Under the pieces are notes generated by a model. That model ran no database searches. It saw only the letters and a list, made by a program, of their open reading frames with translations, and was not told where the DNA came from. A program made the translations under genes and the position numbers. Source: Bacteroidales bacterium (lineage in GTDB: Bacteria; Bacteroidota; Bacteroidia; Bacteroidales; VadinHA17). From it: a stretch of DNA of 15,018 nucleotides. Positions 7,472 through 15,018 of this stretch are shown one piece after another (within the stretch, counting starts at the first letter, position 1; each line of letters opens with the position of its first letter). The stretch spans positions 3,895 through 18,912 of the forward strand of contig PMIG01000212.1 in assembly GCA_003157055.1 (NCBI GenBank), read 5' to 3'.

Positions 7472-8422
7472 ATGTTCATAATCAACCTTGCTTCCACCGA
7501 CCCTTTCTTCAACCTTGCAGTTGATGAGTACTTGCTTAAGAACAGGAAGGAAGAATTTCTGGCTCTTGGCATAAACATTCCGTCGGTGATAATAGGCAAG
7601 CACCAGGCTCCTCACCGGGAAACTGAAACCGGATATATCACCAGAAATAATATCCCGGTTATAAGAAGAATTTCCGGCGGCGGGACTGTATTTCATGATA
7701 AGGGCAATCTTAATTTCTCATTCATTTCAAACAGCACACCCGGGAAGCAGATCGATTTCAGAAAATACACGCAGCCGGTAATACAATTTCTTGCAACGGA
7801 AGGTGTTGAGGCTAAATTTGAAGGAAAGAATGATCTGAAGGTCAATGGTCTCAAGATTTCAGGAAACGCTGAACATGTTTGGCGCAACAGGGTTCTTCAC
7901 AACGGCACTCTGCTTTTTGATTCTCAGCTGGAAATTATGAAAAGATCTATAAGGAAGGATAATTCGTGCTACTTTTCACGGGCTGTCGTATCAAATCCCT
8001 CTCCTGTTACGAATCTTAAAGATTGGCTGGATTCAATAAAAAATACTTACGAACTGAAACAAAAAATGCTTCAGTTCTTTATTAGTCAGAATGATAAAAA
8101 TCAGGAAGTTGACCTCTCCCGGGATGAGACTGCAGAAATAAATAATCTTGCAGATTTAAAGTACCGGACATGGGAATGGAATTTTGGTTACGGGCCATCT
8201 TATCAGTTTAAGAATAAGTTTGAAATCAATGGCATTTCAATGACCGTCAATCTCTCTGTAAAGGATGGAATAATACAGGAATGCACCATTGAAGGACCTT
8301 GTGTGCTTGCTGAATATGCTAAAAAATTTTCCGGATTGAGGCATATGCCTGAAGACATATCATCAATCTTCAGGGAGGGTAAAGTTATTATGAATGATGA
8401 TGAGCTTTTTAATTTTTTTTAG
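7472..8422 (+). CDS. lplA: Lipoate-protein ligase A
   Basis: LplA activates free lipoate with ATP and attaches it to the lipoyl domains of 2-oxoacid dehydrogenases and GcvH. Family motifs are RRISGGGTVFHD at 65-76, GKNDLKVNGLKISGNA at 118-133 with Lys128 as the adenylate-binding lysine, and HNGTLLFD at 143-150. Residues from about 225 (TWEWNFGYGPSYQFKNKFEINGI) form the accessory C-terminal domain needed for the adenylation step, so this is a complete two-domain ligase rather than a transferase. At 316 residues it is a little shorter than E. coli LplA. The ATG at 7472 gives FIINLASTDPFFNLAVDEYLL, a normal N-terminus. No promoter box was recognised in the 29-base gap before it. Confidence 0.93.
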   Translation: MFIINLASTDPFFNLAVDEYLLKNRKEEFLALGINIPSVIIGKHQAPHRETETGYITRNNIPVIRRISGGGTVFHDKGNLNFSFISNSTPGKQIDFRKYTQPVIQFLATEGVEAKFEGKNDLKVNGLKISGNAEHVWRNRVLHNGTLLFDSQLEIMKRSIRKDNSCYFSRAVVSNPSPVTNLKDWLDSIKNTYELKQKMLQFFISQNDKNQEVDLSRDETAEINNLADLKYRTWEWNFGYGPSYQFKNKFEINGISMTVNLSVKDGIIQECTIEGPCVLAEYAKKFSGLRHMPEDISSIFREGKVIMNDDELFNFF

Positions 8423-8467
8423 ATATTCGTCCTGATGAACAGGATTATTTAATAATAGTATTAGTGT

Positions 8468-9214
8468 ATGGATATTCTGAGATCAATTATCGTATGGCTG
8501 TTGGGGATAACGATCATGCTTATCTTTCTTCCGGTCATATTTATTGTTTGGCTGCTGGCTCTTCCGTTTGACAGGAACAGGGTAGCCATTCATTGGTTGC
8601 TGGCTTGCCAGTCCAATATCATTTCACATCTTGTACCTATATGGAAGATAAAAGTTAAAGGAAGGGGAAAAGCAAAACCAGGAACAACCTACGTCATTAT
8701 CTGCAACCATCAGTCCATTCTTGATATTTTAATCATTTACTGCCTCTGGTACAGGTTCAAATGGATCTCCAAAATTGAAGTACGCAGCGTTCCGGTGCTT
8801 GGCTGGTATGTCAGGATGGCGGATTATATTTTTGTCGACAGGGGAGACAAGGTAAGCAAAGCAAAAATGATGGAAGAATCATACATATGTCTTAAAAAAG
8901 GTATCTCAATAATGATTTTCCCTGAGGGCACACGCTCCGCCGATAACCAGATCAGCTTCTTCAAGAGAGGAGCTTTTCAGCTTGCAATTACTACCAAAAC
9001 TCCAATATTGCCGGTATTAATGGATGGAACCGGCAATGTCCTGCCAAAGCATGGGATCATCTTCGGGGGATTTCATAAAATAGACCTCAGAGTGCTTGAC
9101 CCGGTCAGTCCTGAATCTTTCGGAACCGATAACTGCGACGAACTCGCTGCAAAATTCCAGGAGATGATGAAGGGCGAGCTTCAGAAGATCAGGAATGAAA
9201 CAAGCGGCAAATGA
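8468..9214 (+). CDS. plsC: 1-acyl-sn-glycerol-3-phosphate acyltransferase (PlsC/LPLAT family)
   Basis: This family transfers a fatty acyl group to lysophosphatidate, giving phosphatidate for phospholipid synthesis at the inner membrane. The 248 residues start with a strong hydrophobic segment (about 7-32). The catalytic H-x4-D motif is NHQSILD with His81 and Asp86. The glycerol-phosphate-binding motif FPEGTRS is at 151-157, with FVDRGD at 122-127 and PILPV at 179-183 as the remaining family blocks. Close relatives acylate other acceptors (for example ornithine lipids), so exact substrate is inferred. The TGA stop overlaps the next start as ATGA. The 45-base gap before it contains a weak TCCTG/CAGGA hairpin (8430-8444) without a T-tract. 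Confidence 0.92.
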   Translation: MDILRSIIVWLLGITIMLIFLPVIFIVWLLALPFDRNRVAIHWLLACQSNIISHLVPIWKIKVKGRGKAKPGTTYVIICNHQSILDILIIYCLWYRFKWISKIEVRSVPVLGWYVRMADYIFVDRGDKVSKAKMMEESYICLKKGISIMIFPEGTRSADNQISFFKRGAFQLAITTKTPILPVLMDGTGNVLPKHGIIFGGFHKIDLRVLDPVSPESFGTDNCDELAAKFQEMMKGELQKIRNETSGK

Positions 9215-9984
9215 TAATCTCACCTGCATACCGGAGGATCCTTCATAAAATGGGATATTATGATTACCAGCAGGGACTTATATACCGTCATCTTAACCAG
9301 GGTAATGGATGGCAGAGCCATGAAAAACATTGCAGGGACTTTATCCTTAAAGCTTGTAATAAGGATAACCCTGAAAAAATAACAGTTCTTGGCAGCGGAT
9401 GGCTTCTCGAGCTGCCTCTGACCGAGCTTGCAGAAAGGACAAAACATATTTGTCTGATCGATATAGTCCACCCTCCTGCCGTGAGAGACCAGGTAAAGAA
9501 ATTCAAAAATATTGAGCTTTCTGAGCAGGATATCTCGGGCGGTCTCATTGATGAGGTATGGCGAAAAGCCGGGGAACGCACTTTCTTAAATAAGCTCAGA
9601 TCCCTCGATGAGATTGAAATCCCTGAATTCAACCTTAAAAATCCCGGAACTGTAATTTCACTGAATATCATGACACAGCTTGAGGCGATGCCTTTAAGAA
9701 TGCTCGGGAAAAAGGCAATGGCAGGCGAAGCCGATATATTAAATTTCAGAAAAAAGATCCAGGAGAGCCATTTGAGGTTCCTGGGGAAGCATAAATCCCT
9801 GCTTATAACAGACACTGCGGAAATATTTACTGATTCTTCCGGAAATGTAACTGAGGATAAGACCGTTATAACTGATCTTCCTGACGGACTCCTCAAAGAG
9901 ACCTGGAGATGGGACTTTGATCTGAAAGGATTGGATTATAGCAGGAAGAGATCGGTTATGGAGGTGACGGCATTAATTCTGTGA
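9211..9984 (+). CDS. Uncharacterised protein with methyltransferase-like Rossmann fold
   Basis: I do not recognise a named family. The 257 residues look like a class I SAM-dependent methyltransferase: after a helical N-terminus (1-53), KITVLGSGWLLELPL (56-70) resembles motif I, CLIDIVHP supplies the acidic end of strand 2 (Asp84), IELSEQDISG gives a motif III-like acid (Asp107), VISLNIMTQL (148-157) corresponds to motif IV and LLITD (197-201) to a later strand. The glycine loop is GSGW rather than GxGxG, so catalysis or cofactor binding may be lost. There is no signal peptide or membrane segment. The ATG at 9211 overlaps the plsC stop by four bases, and an alternative ATG at 9250 would remove 13 residues. 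The stop overlaps or nearly touches the mutS-like start, so it probably belongs to the same transcription unit. Confidence 0.68.
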   Translation: MIISPAYRRILHKMGYYDYQQGLIYRHLNQGNGWQSHEKHCRDFILKACNKDNPEKITVLGSGWLLELPLTELAERTKHICLIDIVHPPAVRDQVKKFKNIELSEQDISGGLIDEVWRKAGERTFLNKLRSLDEIEIPEFNLKNPGTVISLNIMTQLEAMPLRMLGKKAMAGEADILNFRKKIQESHLRFLGKHKSLLITDTAEIFTDSSGNVTEDKTVITDLPDGLLKETWRWDFDLKGLDYSRKRSVMEVTALIL

Positions 9985-9989
9985 TAAGG

Positions 9990-11792
9990 ATGGAAAGTGA
10001 GAAACTGAAAGAAAAGTATTTTGAGGAGGCAGCTTCATTCAGATACAAGGCCGAGAAGGAAAACAAAACTCTTCTTCTGTTGTCTGTTTTGCGGCTTATC
10101 ACTTTTACAGGCGGGCTTGCCCTGGTATTGATATTTTTTACTATTTCAGGTTTATCCGGGATTATTTCCCTGCTATCGGTTACTGCTATATTCCTGTACC
10201 TTCTGAAGAGCTATTCGGTGCATACATCGCACAAGGAATATCTTATCAATCTGGAGGCAATAAACCTTAATGAGGGGAAGGCCCTTGAAGGGGATTTTTC
10301 GATGTTTGAGGATGGTAGTTGCTTTGCCCACTCTGATCATGATTTTTCTTACGACCTTGATATTTTCGGCACTTCGTCTCTCTTTCAGTACCTCAACAGA
10401 ACCTGTACGGGTTATGGCCGGAAAGTTCTTGCTGAATGGCTTTCAGATCCTTACATACTATCATCCTCGCTGGAATTCAGACAAAGGACAATTTCTGAAA
10501 TGTCTTCTATGAATGACTGGAGGCAAAGCTTCCTGGCTACAGGTATGAATAAAAGCCTTGAAAAAGATCACATTTCAGGTATTACGGAATGGCTGAAGAA
10601 GGAATCTGTTATAGACTCTTCTGTTTTCAGAAGGACAATAATCTGGATGCTCCCGGCATTGACCCTGATCTCGCTCGTTTTAATGGTAGCGGGTCTAATT
10701 CATTATTCCATTTTTGTCATTTTTGTCATCATTAATTCCTTTATTATTTTCTTCAATCTCAGGAGATCATCTGCCATCCATGAGGAGCTGACAGGGAGAT
10801 TCAGATTTCTCTCTTCGCTTGGCAGGCTTCTTGAGCTTATTGAAAATGAATCGTTTGAATCGCCTCTGATCAACCGGATGAAATCAGGAATTAACGATGG
10901 CAACAGATCAGCCGTTTCCTCACTTAAAGAACTTGGCAGGATAATCAGGGCATTCGACAGCAGGCTGAACGTAATCGTCGGTTTCGTTTTTAACGGATTG
11001 CTGCTCTGGGACTTACATTGTATCAGGAGGCTCGAAAAATGGAAAACACTCAATAGAAATCAGTTCCCGCTCTGGCTTGAGATGTTGGGGCAGGTCGATG
11101 CTTTTATAAGTCTCGGGAACTATGCTTATAATAATCCTGCATTTGTTTATCCGTCATTATCAGAAGACGGGATTCCCTTCTATGCCAGGCAGCTGGGTCA
11201 TCAGCTTATTGATCCGGCAACCCGTGTATATAATGATTTCAGTCTTTCCGGGAAGGGGAAGATCTGCATTATTTCCGGTGCAAATATGGCCGGGAAAAGC
11301 ACATTCCTCAGGAGCGTGGCTGTCAATTATATCATAGCCATGGCAGGGGCTCCCGTTTGTGCAACAGAGTTGCGTTTTACCCCAGTGCGATTATTTACAA
11401 GCATGCGTACCACTGATTCGCTTTCCTCGGGTGAATCATACTTTTATGCAGAGCTGAAGAGGCTAAAAAAACTGGAGGAAAAGCTTGCTGCCGGCGAAAA
11501 TATTTTTTTCATACTCGACGAAATACTCAAGGGTACAAATTCGGAGGATAAGAGCCAGGGATCACGGTTATTCATCAATAAGGTATTAAGTTTAGGAGGC
11601 ACGGGCCTCATTGCAACTCATGACACCTTACTTGGCACAATGGAAAAAGAGCACCCGGATGTAATAATAAATAAATGCATTGAGGTTGATATCGATGGTG
11701 ATAAAATCAATTTCGATTACAAACTGCGCGATGGCATTGCAAGCAAAAAGAATGCAGTGCTTTTAATGAGGCAGATGGGTATACTGGGCTGA
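9990..11792 (+). CDS. Membrane-anchored MutS-family ATPase
   Basis: A MutS-like protein of about 600 residues. The C-terminal ATPase is complete: Walker A GANMAGKST, signature DSLSSGESYFYAEL, Walker B FFILDE and the THD switch (near 430-438, 476-489, 506-511 and 543-545 counted from the ATG at 9990). The middle (about 115-415) resembles the MutS lever/core (DLDIFGTSSLFQYLNRTCTGYGRKVLAEWL). The mismatch-recognition domain with its Phe-x-Glu motif and the connector are absent, as is the Smr nuclease of MutS2. Instead there are two hydrophobic segments near the N-terminus (about 27-49 and 54-74) and two more at 216-237 and 240-259. Canonical mismatch repair is therefore unlikely and the role is unknown. 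A GTG at 9981 in frame would add three residues and give a four-base overlap with the previous stop; I prefer the ATG. Confidence 0.85.
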   Translation: MESEKLKEKYFEEAASFRYKAEKENKTLLLLSVLRLITFTGGLALVLIFFTISGLSGIISLLSVTAIFLYLLKSYSVHTSHKEYLINLEAINLNEGKALEGDFSMFEDGSCFAHSDHDFSYDLDIFGTSSLFQYLNRTCTGYGRKVLAEWLSDPYILSSSLEFRQRTISEMSSMNDWRQSFLATGMNKSLEKDHISGITEWLKKESVIDSSVFRRTIIWMLPALTLISLVLMVAGLIHYSIFVIFVIINSFIIFFNLRRSSAIHEELTGRFRFLSSLGRLLELIENESFESPLINRMKSGINDGNRSAVSSLKELGRIIRAFDSRLNVIVGFVFNGLLLWDLHCIRRLEKWKTLNRNQFPLWLEMLGQVDAFISLGNYAYNNPAFVYPSLSEDGIPFYARQLGHQLIDPATRVYNDFSLSGKGKICIISGANMAGKSTFLRSVAVNYIIAMAGAPVCATELRFTPVRLFTSMRTTDSLSSGESYFYAELKRLKKLEEKLAAGENIFFILDEILKGTNSEDKSQGSRLFINKVLSLGGTGLIATHDTLLGTMEKEHPDVIINKCIEVDIDGDKINFDYKLRDGIASKKNAVLLMRQMGILG

Positions 11793-11837
11793 ACAGTGTT
11801 TAGTCCTGAATAAAATAATTATAATTAAATAATTTTT

Positions 11838-11906
11838 ACCCCCTTCCAAGCCTTCCCCCATGGGGGAAGGAGTACCAATAGCCTTTCCCTTTGGGGAAAC
11901 GGGAAA
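11838..11906. repeat. C/G-rich dispersed-type inverted repeat with a perfect 20-base palindrome
   Basis: The core 11851-11870 is a perfect palindrome, CCTTCCCCC-AT-GGGGGAAGG. It is flanked by CCCCCTTCCAAG on the left and by a second hairpin, TTTCCC-TTTG-GGGAAA (11884-11899), on the right. Its composition contrasts sharply with the A/T-rich surroundings. Repeats of this style (TTCCCCC/GGGGGAAGG) are familiar from Bacteroidota intergenic regions and are often mistranslated as proline/glycine-rich peptides such as SPMGEGLEGG. It may be a remnant of a mobile palindromic element or a transcript-end hairpin. Confidence 0.75.
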
Positions 11907-11990
11907 GAGAGTCATTTTAATTATAAATATTCCACCTGTTAGCAAGTAATTTTTTCTGCTCTGCAATAATTCATTTTCAGTTACTTATCA

Positions 11991-12006
11991 ATCATCACCT
12001 GATGAT
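11991..12006. repeat. Small inverted repeat upstream of parE
   Basis: ATCATC-ACCT-GATGAT is a perfect 6-base inverted repeat with a 4-base centre, 52 bases upstream of the candidate -7 box. It may be an operator or a small hairpin; nothing ties it to a known regulator. Confidence 0.35.
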
Positions 12007-12014
12007 AAATCTGT

Positions 12015-12033
12015 TCAATTGTTGAAAAATTGA
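12015..12033. repeat. Second small inverted repeat near the parE promoter
   Basis: TCAATT and AATTGA are separated by seven bases and end 24 bases before the candidate -7 box. Position would suit a regulator-binding site, but A/T-rich 6-base repeats arise easily by chance. Confidence 0.25.
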
Positions 12034-12057
12034 TAATTAGTGACATTTCTATTTGAC

Positions 12058-12065
12058 TATATTTG
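12058..12065 (+). promoter_or_regulatory. Candidate -7 box for parE-parC
   Basis: TATATTTG matches the Bacteroidota -7 consensus TAnnTTTG fully and ends 17 bases before the parE ATG, predicting a very short leader. A TTG is present at 12030-12032, but its 25-base spacing is longer than the usual 19-21, so the -33 element is weak or absent. Confidence 0.5.
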
Positions 12066-12082
12066 CGCAAAATTTCTGAAAA

Positions 12083-13939
12083 ATGACGGTTGTAGGATAT
12101 TCAGAAGAACATATTAAAACCCTTGACTGGCGTGAGCATATCAGGCTGAGACCTGGCATGTATATCGGCAAGCTTGGCGACGGCTCATCGCAGGATGACG
12201 GAATTTATGTTATGCTGAAAGAGGTGATGGATAATGCTGTCGATGAGTACATGATGGGATTCGGGAAGAAAATTGATGTCTCGATAAACGGCAAGGAGGT
12301 CAGGGTGCGTGATTATGGCCGCGGTATACCCCTCGGCAAGGTTCTGGATGCCGTTTCAAGAATGAACACCGGAGCTAAATACGATTCCAAGGCATTCAAG
12401 AAATCGGTCGGACTTAATGGTGTCGGAGTGAAAGCAGTTAATGCACTTGCATCTAAATTCATTATCAGGTCAATACGCGACGGACAGATAAAGGTGATAG
12501 AATTTGAGCATGGGAACACTTCTAAGGATCACCCACAGAAAGCCACAACTGAAGAGAATGGCGTCGAAGTGATTTTTGAGCCGGATGAAATAATGTTCGG
12601 TAACTATTTTTATATCTCGGAATACGTGGATTCAATGCTGAAAAACTACGTATATCTTAATTCCGGACTGGTAATTAATTTCAATGGCAATAAATTCTTT
12701 TCGAGGAACGGTCTGGCAGATCTCCTGAATGAGAACATGAACAAGGAGGGACTTTATCCTCTTATTCATCTTAGGGGCGACGATATTGAAGTGGCATTTA
12801 CTCATGGCATTCAATATGGCGAAGATTATTATAGTTTTGTAAACGGTCAGAACACTACCCAGGGCGGTACGCACCTGATTGCCTTCAGGGAAGCGATAGT
12901 AAGGACAATAAGGGATTTTTACAAGAAAGATTATGATGCCGCCGATATACGTTCATCAATCATTGCCGCAATAAGCATAAAGGTTGAAGAACCGATATTT
13001 GAATCACAGACCAAGACAAAGCTCGGGTCGAAGGATATGGGACCGGAGGGACCATCTGTAAGAACATTTATAACAGATTTTATCAAAAAACAGCTTGATG
13101 ACTACCTCCATAAAAACTCCGAGACTGCCGGGATCCTTCTGAAAAAGATTCAGGACTCAGAAAAGGAGAGGAAGGCAATTTCATCAATTCAGAAGCTTGC
13201 AAGAGACAGGGCAAAAAAGGTTAGCCTTCATAACAAGAAGCTGAGGGATTGCAGGATCCACTACAATTCAAATGATACCGACAGGCTCGATTCAACAATA
13301 TTCATAACTGAAGGAGACTCTGCCAGCGGATCGATTACCAAATCGAGGAATGTTGAGACCCAGGCAGTATTCAGCCTTCGCGGCAAGCCGCTGAATTCAT
13401 TCGGACTTACCAAAAAGATCGTTTACGAAAACGAAGAGTTCAACCTGCTCCAGGCAGCATTGAACATTGAAGACGGAATTGAGAACCTCCGGTATAACAA
13501 TGTGGTGATGGCAACAGATGCCGATGTTGACGGAATGCACATCAGGCTTCTTCTTCTCACCTTCTTCCTTCAGTTCTTTCCTGATCTTGTAAAAAAGGGG
13601 CACGTCTATATTCTGCAGACACCTCTTTTCAGGGTAAGGAATAAAAAGGAAACGAGATATTGTTATTCACAGGATGAGAAGACTAAGGCTATCAAGGTCC
13701 TCGGACCAGATCCTGAGATCACAAGGTTCAAGGGTCTTGGTGAGATATCACCAGACGAATTCATCCATTTTATCGGGAAAGATATGCGGCTTGAGCCGGT
13801 CAGGATTAAGAAGGAGGATACCATAAATGAGTATCTTGAATTCTATATGGGGAAGAATACCTTTGAAAGGCAGGAATTTATAATTGGAAACCTCAGGGTT
13901 GAAGAAGATATTGTTGAAGAAGAACAAGTTAAAAAATAA
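12083..13939 (+). CDS. parE: DNA topoisomerase IV subunit B (ParE)
   Basis: ParE is the ATPase half of topoisomerase IV, which unlinks daughter chromosomes. The GHKL ATPase has Glu47 and Asn51 in [19 protein letters not shown] at 77-83 and the glycine loop [14 protein letters not shown] at 109-122. The transducer and Toprim domains follow, with EGDSASGS at 410-417 and the metal-binding DADVDG at 479-484. At 618 residues it matches ParE length and lacks the inserts of larger GyrB proteins. [10 protein letters not shown] in place of the GyrB-type GGLHGVG loop, and the adjacent parC, favour ParE over GyrB. The ATG at 12083 gives the N-terminus [29 protein letters not shown]. parC begins 15 bases after the stop, so both subunits come from one message. 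Confidence 0.94.
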   Translation: MTVVGYSEEHIKTLDWREHIRLRPGMYIGKLGDGSSQDDGIYVMLKEVMDNAVDEYMMGFGKKIDVSINGKEVRVRDYGRGIPLGKVLDAVSRMNTGAKYDSKAFKKSVGLNGVGVKAVNALASKFIIRSIRDGQIKVIEFEHGNTSKDHPQKATTEENGVEVIFEPDEIMFGNYFYISEYVDSMLKNYVYLNSGLVINFNGNKFFSRNGLADLLNENMNKEGLYPLIHLRGDDIEVAFTHGIQYGEDYYSFVNGQNTTQGGTHLIAFREAIVRTIRDFYKKDYDAADIRSSIIAAISIKVEEPIFESQTKTKLGSKDMGPEGPSVRTFITDFIKKQLDDYLHKNSETAGILLKKIQDSEKERKAISSIQKLARDRAKKVSLHNKKLRDCRIHYNSNDTDRLDSTIFITEGDSASGSITKSRNVETQAVFSLRGKPLNSFGLTKKIVYENEEFNLLQAALNIEDGIENLRYNNVVMATDADVDGMHIRLLLLTFFLQFFPDLVKKGHVYILQTPLFRVRNKKETRYCYSQDEKTKAIKVLGPDPEITRFKGLGEISPDEFIHFIGKDMRLEPVRIKKEDTINEYLEFYMGKNTFERQEFIIGNLRVEEDIVEEEQVKK

Positions 13940-13940
13940 C

Positions 13941-13946
13941 AGGAGG
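13941..13946 (+). promoter_or_regulatory. Strong Shine-Dalgarno sequence deciding the parC start
   Basis: AGGAGG lies 8 bases before the GTG at 13955 and directly after the parE stop. It is the clearest ribosome-binding sequence in the window; the other genes have little or none, as usual in Bacteroidota. It supports GTG as the parC start and may offset the weak start codon. Confidence 0.75.
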
Positions 13947-13954
13947 CACAGGGC

Positions 13955-15018
13955 GTGATAATTGACGATTTTGAACTGGAAACTGAAAAACCTGAGGGAG
14001 AAGAAGATATTCCGCAGAGGCATATTGCCCTTCATTCAGTTACGGCTTTATCAGGGATGTATCAGAATTGGTTCCTCGACTATGCTTCCTATGTCATTCT
14101 GGAGCGTGCAGTTCCTGGTCTTGACGATGGCCTGAAGCCGGTTCAGCGGCGCATACTTCACTCAATGAAGCGGATGGATGACGGACGGTATAACAAGGTA
14201 GCCAATATAATTGGCCATACCATGCAGTTTCATCCTCACGGCGATGCTTCAATAGGCGATGCTCTTGTTCAGATAGGCGAAAGGGATCTGTTAATTGACG
14301 CCCAGGGAAACTGGGGAAATATTCTTACCGGTGACTCTGCAGCAGCTCCCCGGTATATTGAAGCCCGGCTTTCAAAATTTGCACTCGACGTTGTCTTCAA
14401 TTCCAAAACAACGGAATGGAAGCTTTCATACGACGGACGAAATAAGGAGCCTGTAGCTCTTCCGGTCAAGTTCCCGCTTCTTCTTGCGCTTGGCGTTGAG
14501 GGAATTGCCGTTGGTCTTGCATCAAAGATACTCCCGCATAACTTCAATGAATTGATTGATGCCACCATCGATTACCTCCAGGGGAAGGATTTTGTCATCT
14601 ATCCTGACTTCCCTACAGGAGGATTTATTGATATATCAAGGTACAATGATGGTCAGCGCGGAGGTGTTGTAAAAATACGGGCGAAGATTGATAAGATTGA
14701 CAAGAAGGAACTTATTATCACTGAGATACCGTTCGGAAAAACTACAACATCCCTTATAGAATCGATCATTAAAGCAAGCGAAAAGGGTAAGATCAAGATA
14801 AAAAAGATAGATGATAATACTTCATCAAACGTCGAAATCGTAATTCAGCTTATGCCGGGTGTTTCACCCGATATGACAATAGATGCGCTTTATGCGTTCA
14901 CAGATTGCGAATACTCAATATCCCCAAATACTTGTGTAATATCCGATAACAAACCCTCTTTCATGGGTGTGAGCTCAATCCTGAGACATTCGGCTGACCG
15001 TACCGTGGAATTGCTGAA
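13955..15018 (+). CDS. parC: DNA topoisomerase IV subunit A (ParC), N-terminal part (3' end outside window)
   Basis: ParC is the DNA-cleaving subunit of topoisomerase IV. The frame is open from GTG 13955 to the window end without a stop, about 354 residues of a protein usually near 800-900 residues. An acidic N-terminal extension (DDFELETEKPEGEED) precedes the winged-helix domain: NWFLDYASYVILERAVPGLDDGLKPVQRRILHSM, FHPHGDASIGDAL, and the catalytic tyrosine in AAAPRYIEARLSKFA, Tyr134. The tower domain has begun by the window end. The in-frame parE stop at 13937-13939 rules out an earlier start, and the next methionine (in LSGMYQNWF) would cut into the conserved fold. Pairing with parE supports ParC over GyrA. 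Confidence 0.93.
   Translation, partial: MIIDDFELETEKPEGEEDIPQRHIALHSVTALSGMYQNWFLDYASYVILERAVPGLDDGLKPVQRRILHSMKRMDDGRYNKVANIIGHTMQFHPHGDASIGDALVQIGERDLLIDAQGNWGNILTGDSAAAPRYIEARLSKFALDVVFNSKTTEWKLSYDGRNKEPVALPVKFPLLLALGVEGIAVGLASKILPHNFNELIDATIDYLQGKDFVIYPDFPTGGFIDISRYNDGQRGGVVKIRAKIDKIDKKELIITEIPFGKTTTSLIESIIKASEKGKIKIKKIDDNTSSNVEIVIQLMPGVSPDMTIDALYAFTDCEYSISPNTCVISDNKPSFMGVSSILRHSADRTVELL

Larger units (their letters stand above)
11793..12082. other. 290-base intergenic region before parE
   Basis: No credible gene lies here. From left to right it holds an A/T-rich stretch after the mutS-like stop, the C/G-rich inverted repeat at 11838-11906, two further small inverted repeats (11991-12006 and 12015-12033), and a promoter-like box next to parE. 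A minus-strand reading frame at 11763-11966 covers the repeat but is an artefact. No convincing T-tracted terminator for the long upstream gene run was found; the strong palindrome at 11851-11870 is the best candidate for a transcript end. Confidence 0.7.

Noticed and set aside
8430..8444. Possible terminator hairpin TCCTG-ATGAA-CAGGA between lplA and plsC
   Set aside because: Five-base stem with no T-tract after it; too weak to call.
9288..9896. 202-residue minus-strand reading frame opposite the methyltransferase-like gene
   Set aside because: Serine/proline-rich antisense shadow. The plus-strand frame has start and stop linkage to both neighbours and Rossmann-like motifs.
11763..11966. 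Minus-strand reading frame of 67 residues over the end of the mutS-like gene and the following gap
   Set aside because: Its protein (SPKGKAIGTPSPMGEGLEGG) is the familiar mistranslation of the C/G-rich intergenic repeat, and it overlaps the end of a real gene.
12083..15018. Reading the pair as GyrB/GyrA
   Set aside because: The [10 protein letters not shown] loop, the 618-residue length and the adjacency of the two subunit genes fit topoisomerase IV better.

Overview
The window looks like a chromosomal segment of a Bacteroidota bacterium, most likely of the order Bacteroidales or a close relative. Several things point there: ParE and ParC of the type usual in that phylum, lying next to each other; the order hpt-adk-obgE; outer-membrane beta-barrel proteins with aromatic C-termini; near absence of Shine-Dalgarno sequences; and -7 boxes fitting TAnnTTTG. 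The phylum is an inference from protein style, since there is no rRNA gene. Almost all of the sequence is housekeeping. There is no phage, insertion sequence, CRISPR array, tRNA or defence island.

Layout. (1) 1-970, plus strand: the C-terminal part of the RecJ exonuclease, cut by the window edge. (2) 992-3932, minus strand: two envelope genes, a 272-residue beta-barrel protein and, downstream of it, a roughly 666-residue protein with a helix-hairpin-helix module followed by a probable barrel. They converge on recJ. (3) 4088-4594, minus strand: purE, divergent from hpt across 92 bases. (4) 4687-11792, plus strand: a tightly packed run hpt, adk, obgE, a PAP2 phosphatase, lplA, plsC, an unrecognised methyltransferase-like protein and a membrane-anchored MutS homologue. 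The last three overlap or nearly overlap. (5) 12083-15018, plus strand: parE and the start of parC (topoisomerase IV) behind their own promoter-like box. parC starts at a GTG with a full AGGAGG sequence and runs off the window.

How the genes fit together. Hpt, PurE and Adk all act in purine nucleotide supply. ObgE is a ribosome-assembly GTPase. The PAP2 enzyme and PlsC act in lipid metabolism, and LplA attaches lipoate to dehydrogenase complexes. RecJ and topoisomerase IV act on DNA. The shared transcription of the hpt-to-mutS run is inferred from spacing only.

The less ordinary content is: (a) a MutS-family ATPase with four predicted membrane segments and no mismatch-recognition domain; (b) the uncharacterised methyltransferase-like protein coupled to it; (c) the helix-hairpin-helix/barrel protein; and (d) three dispersed-type intergenic inverted repeats, one of which has been read into the apparent 5' end of a gene. 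I found no convincing wholly new multi-gene system.
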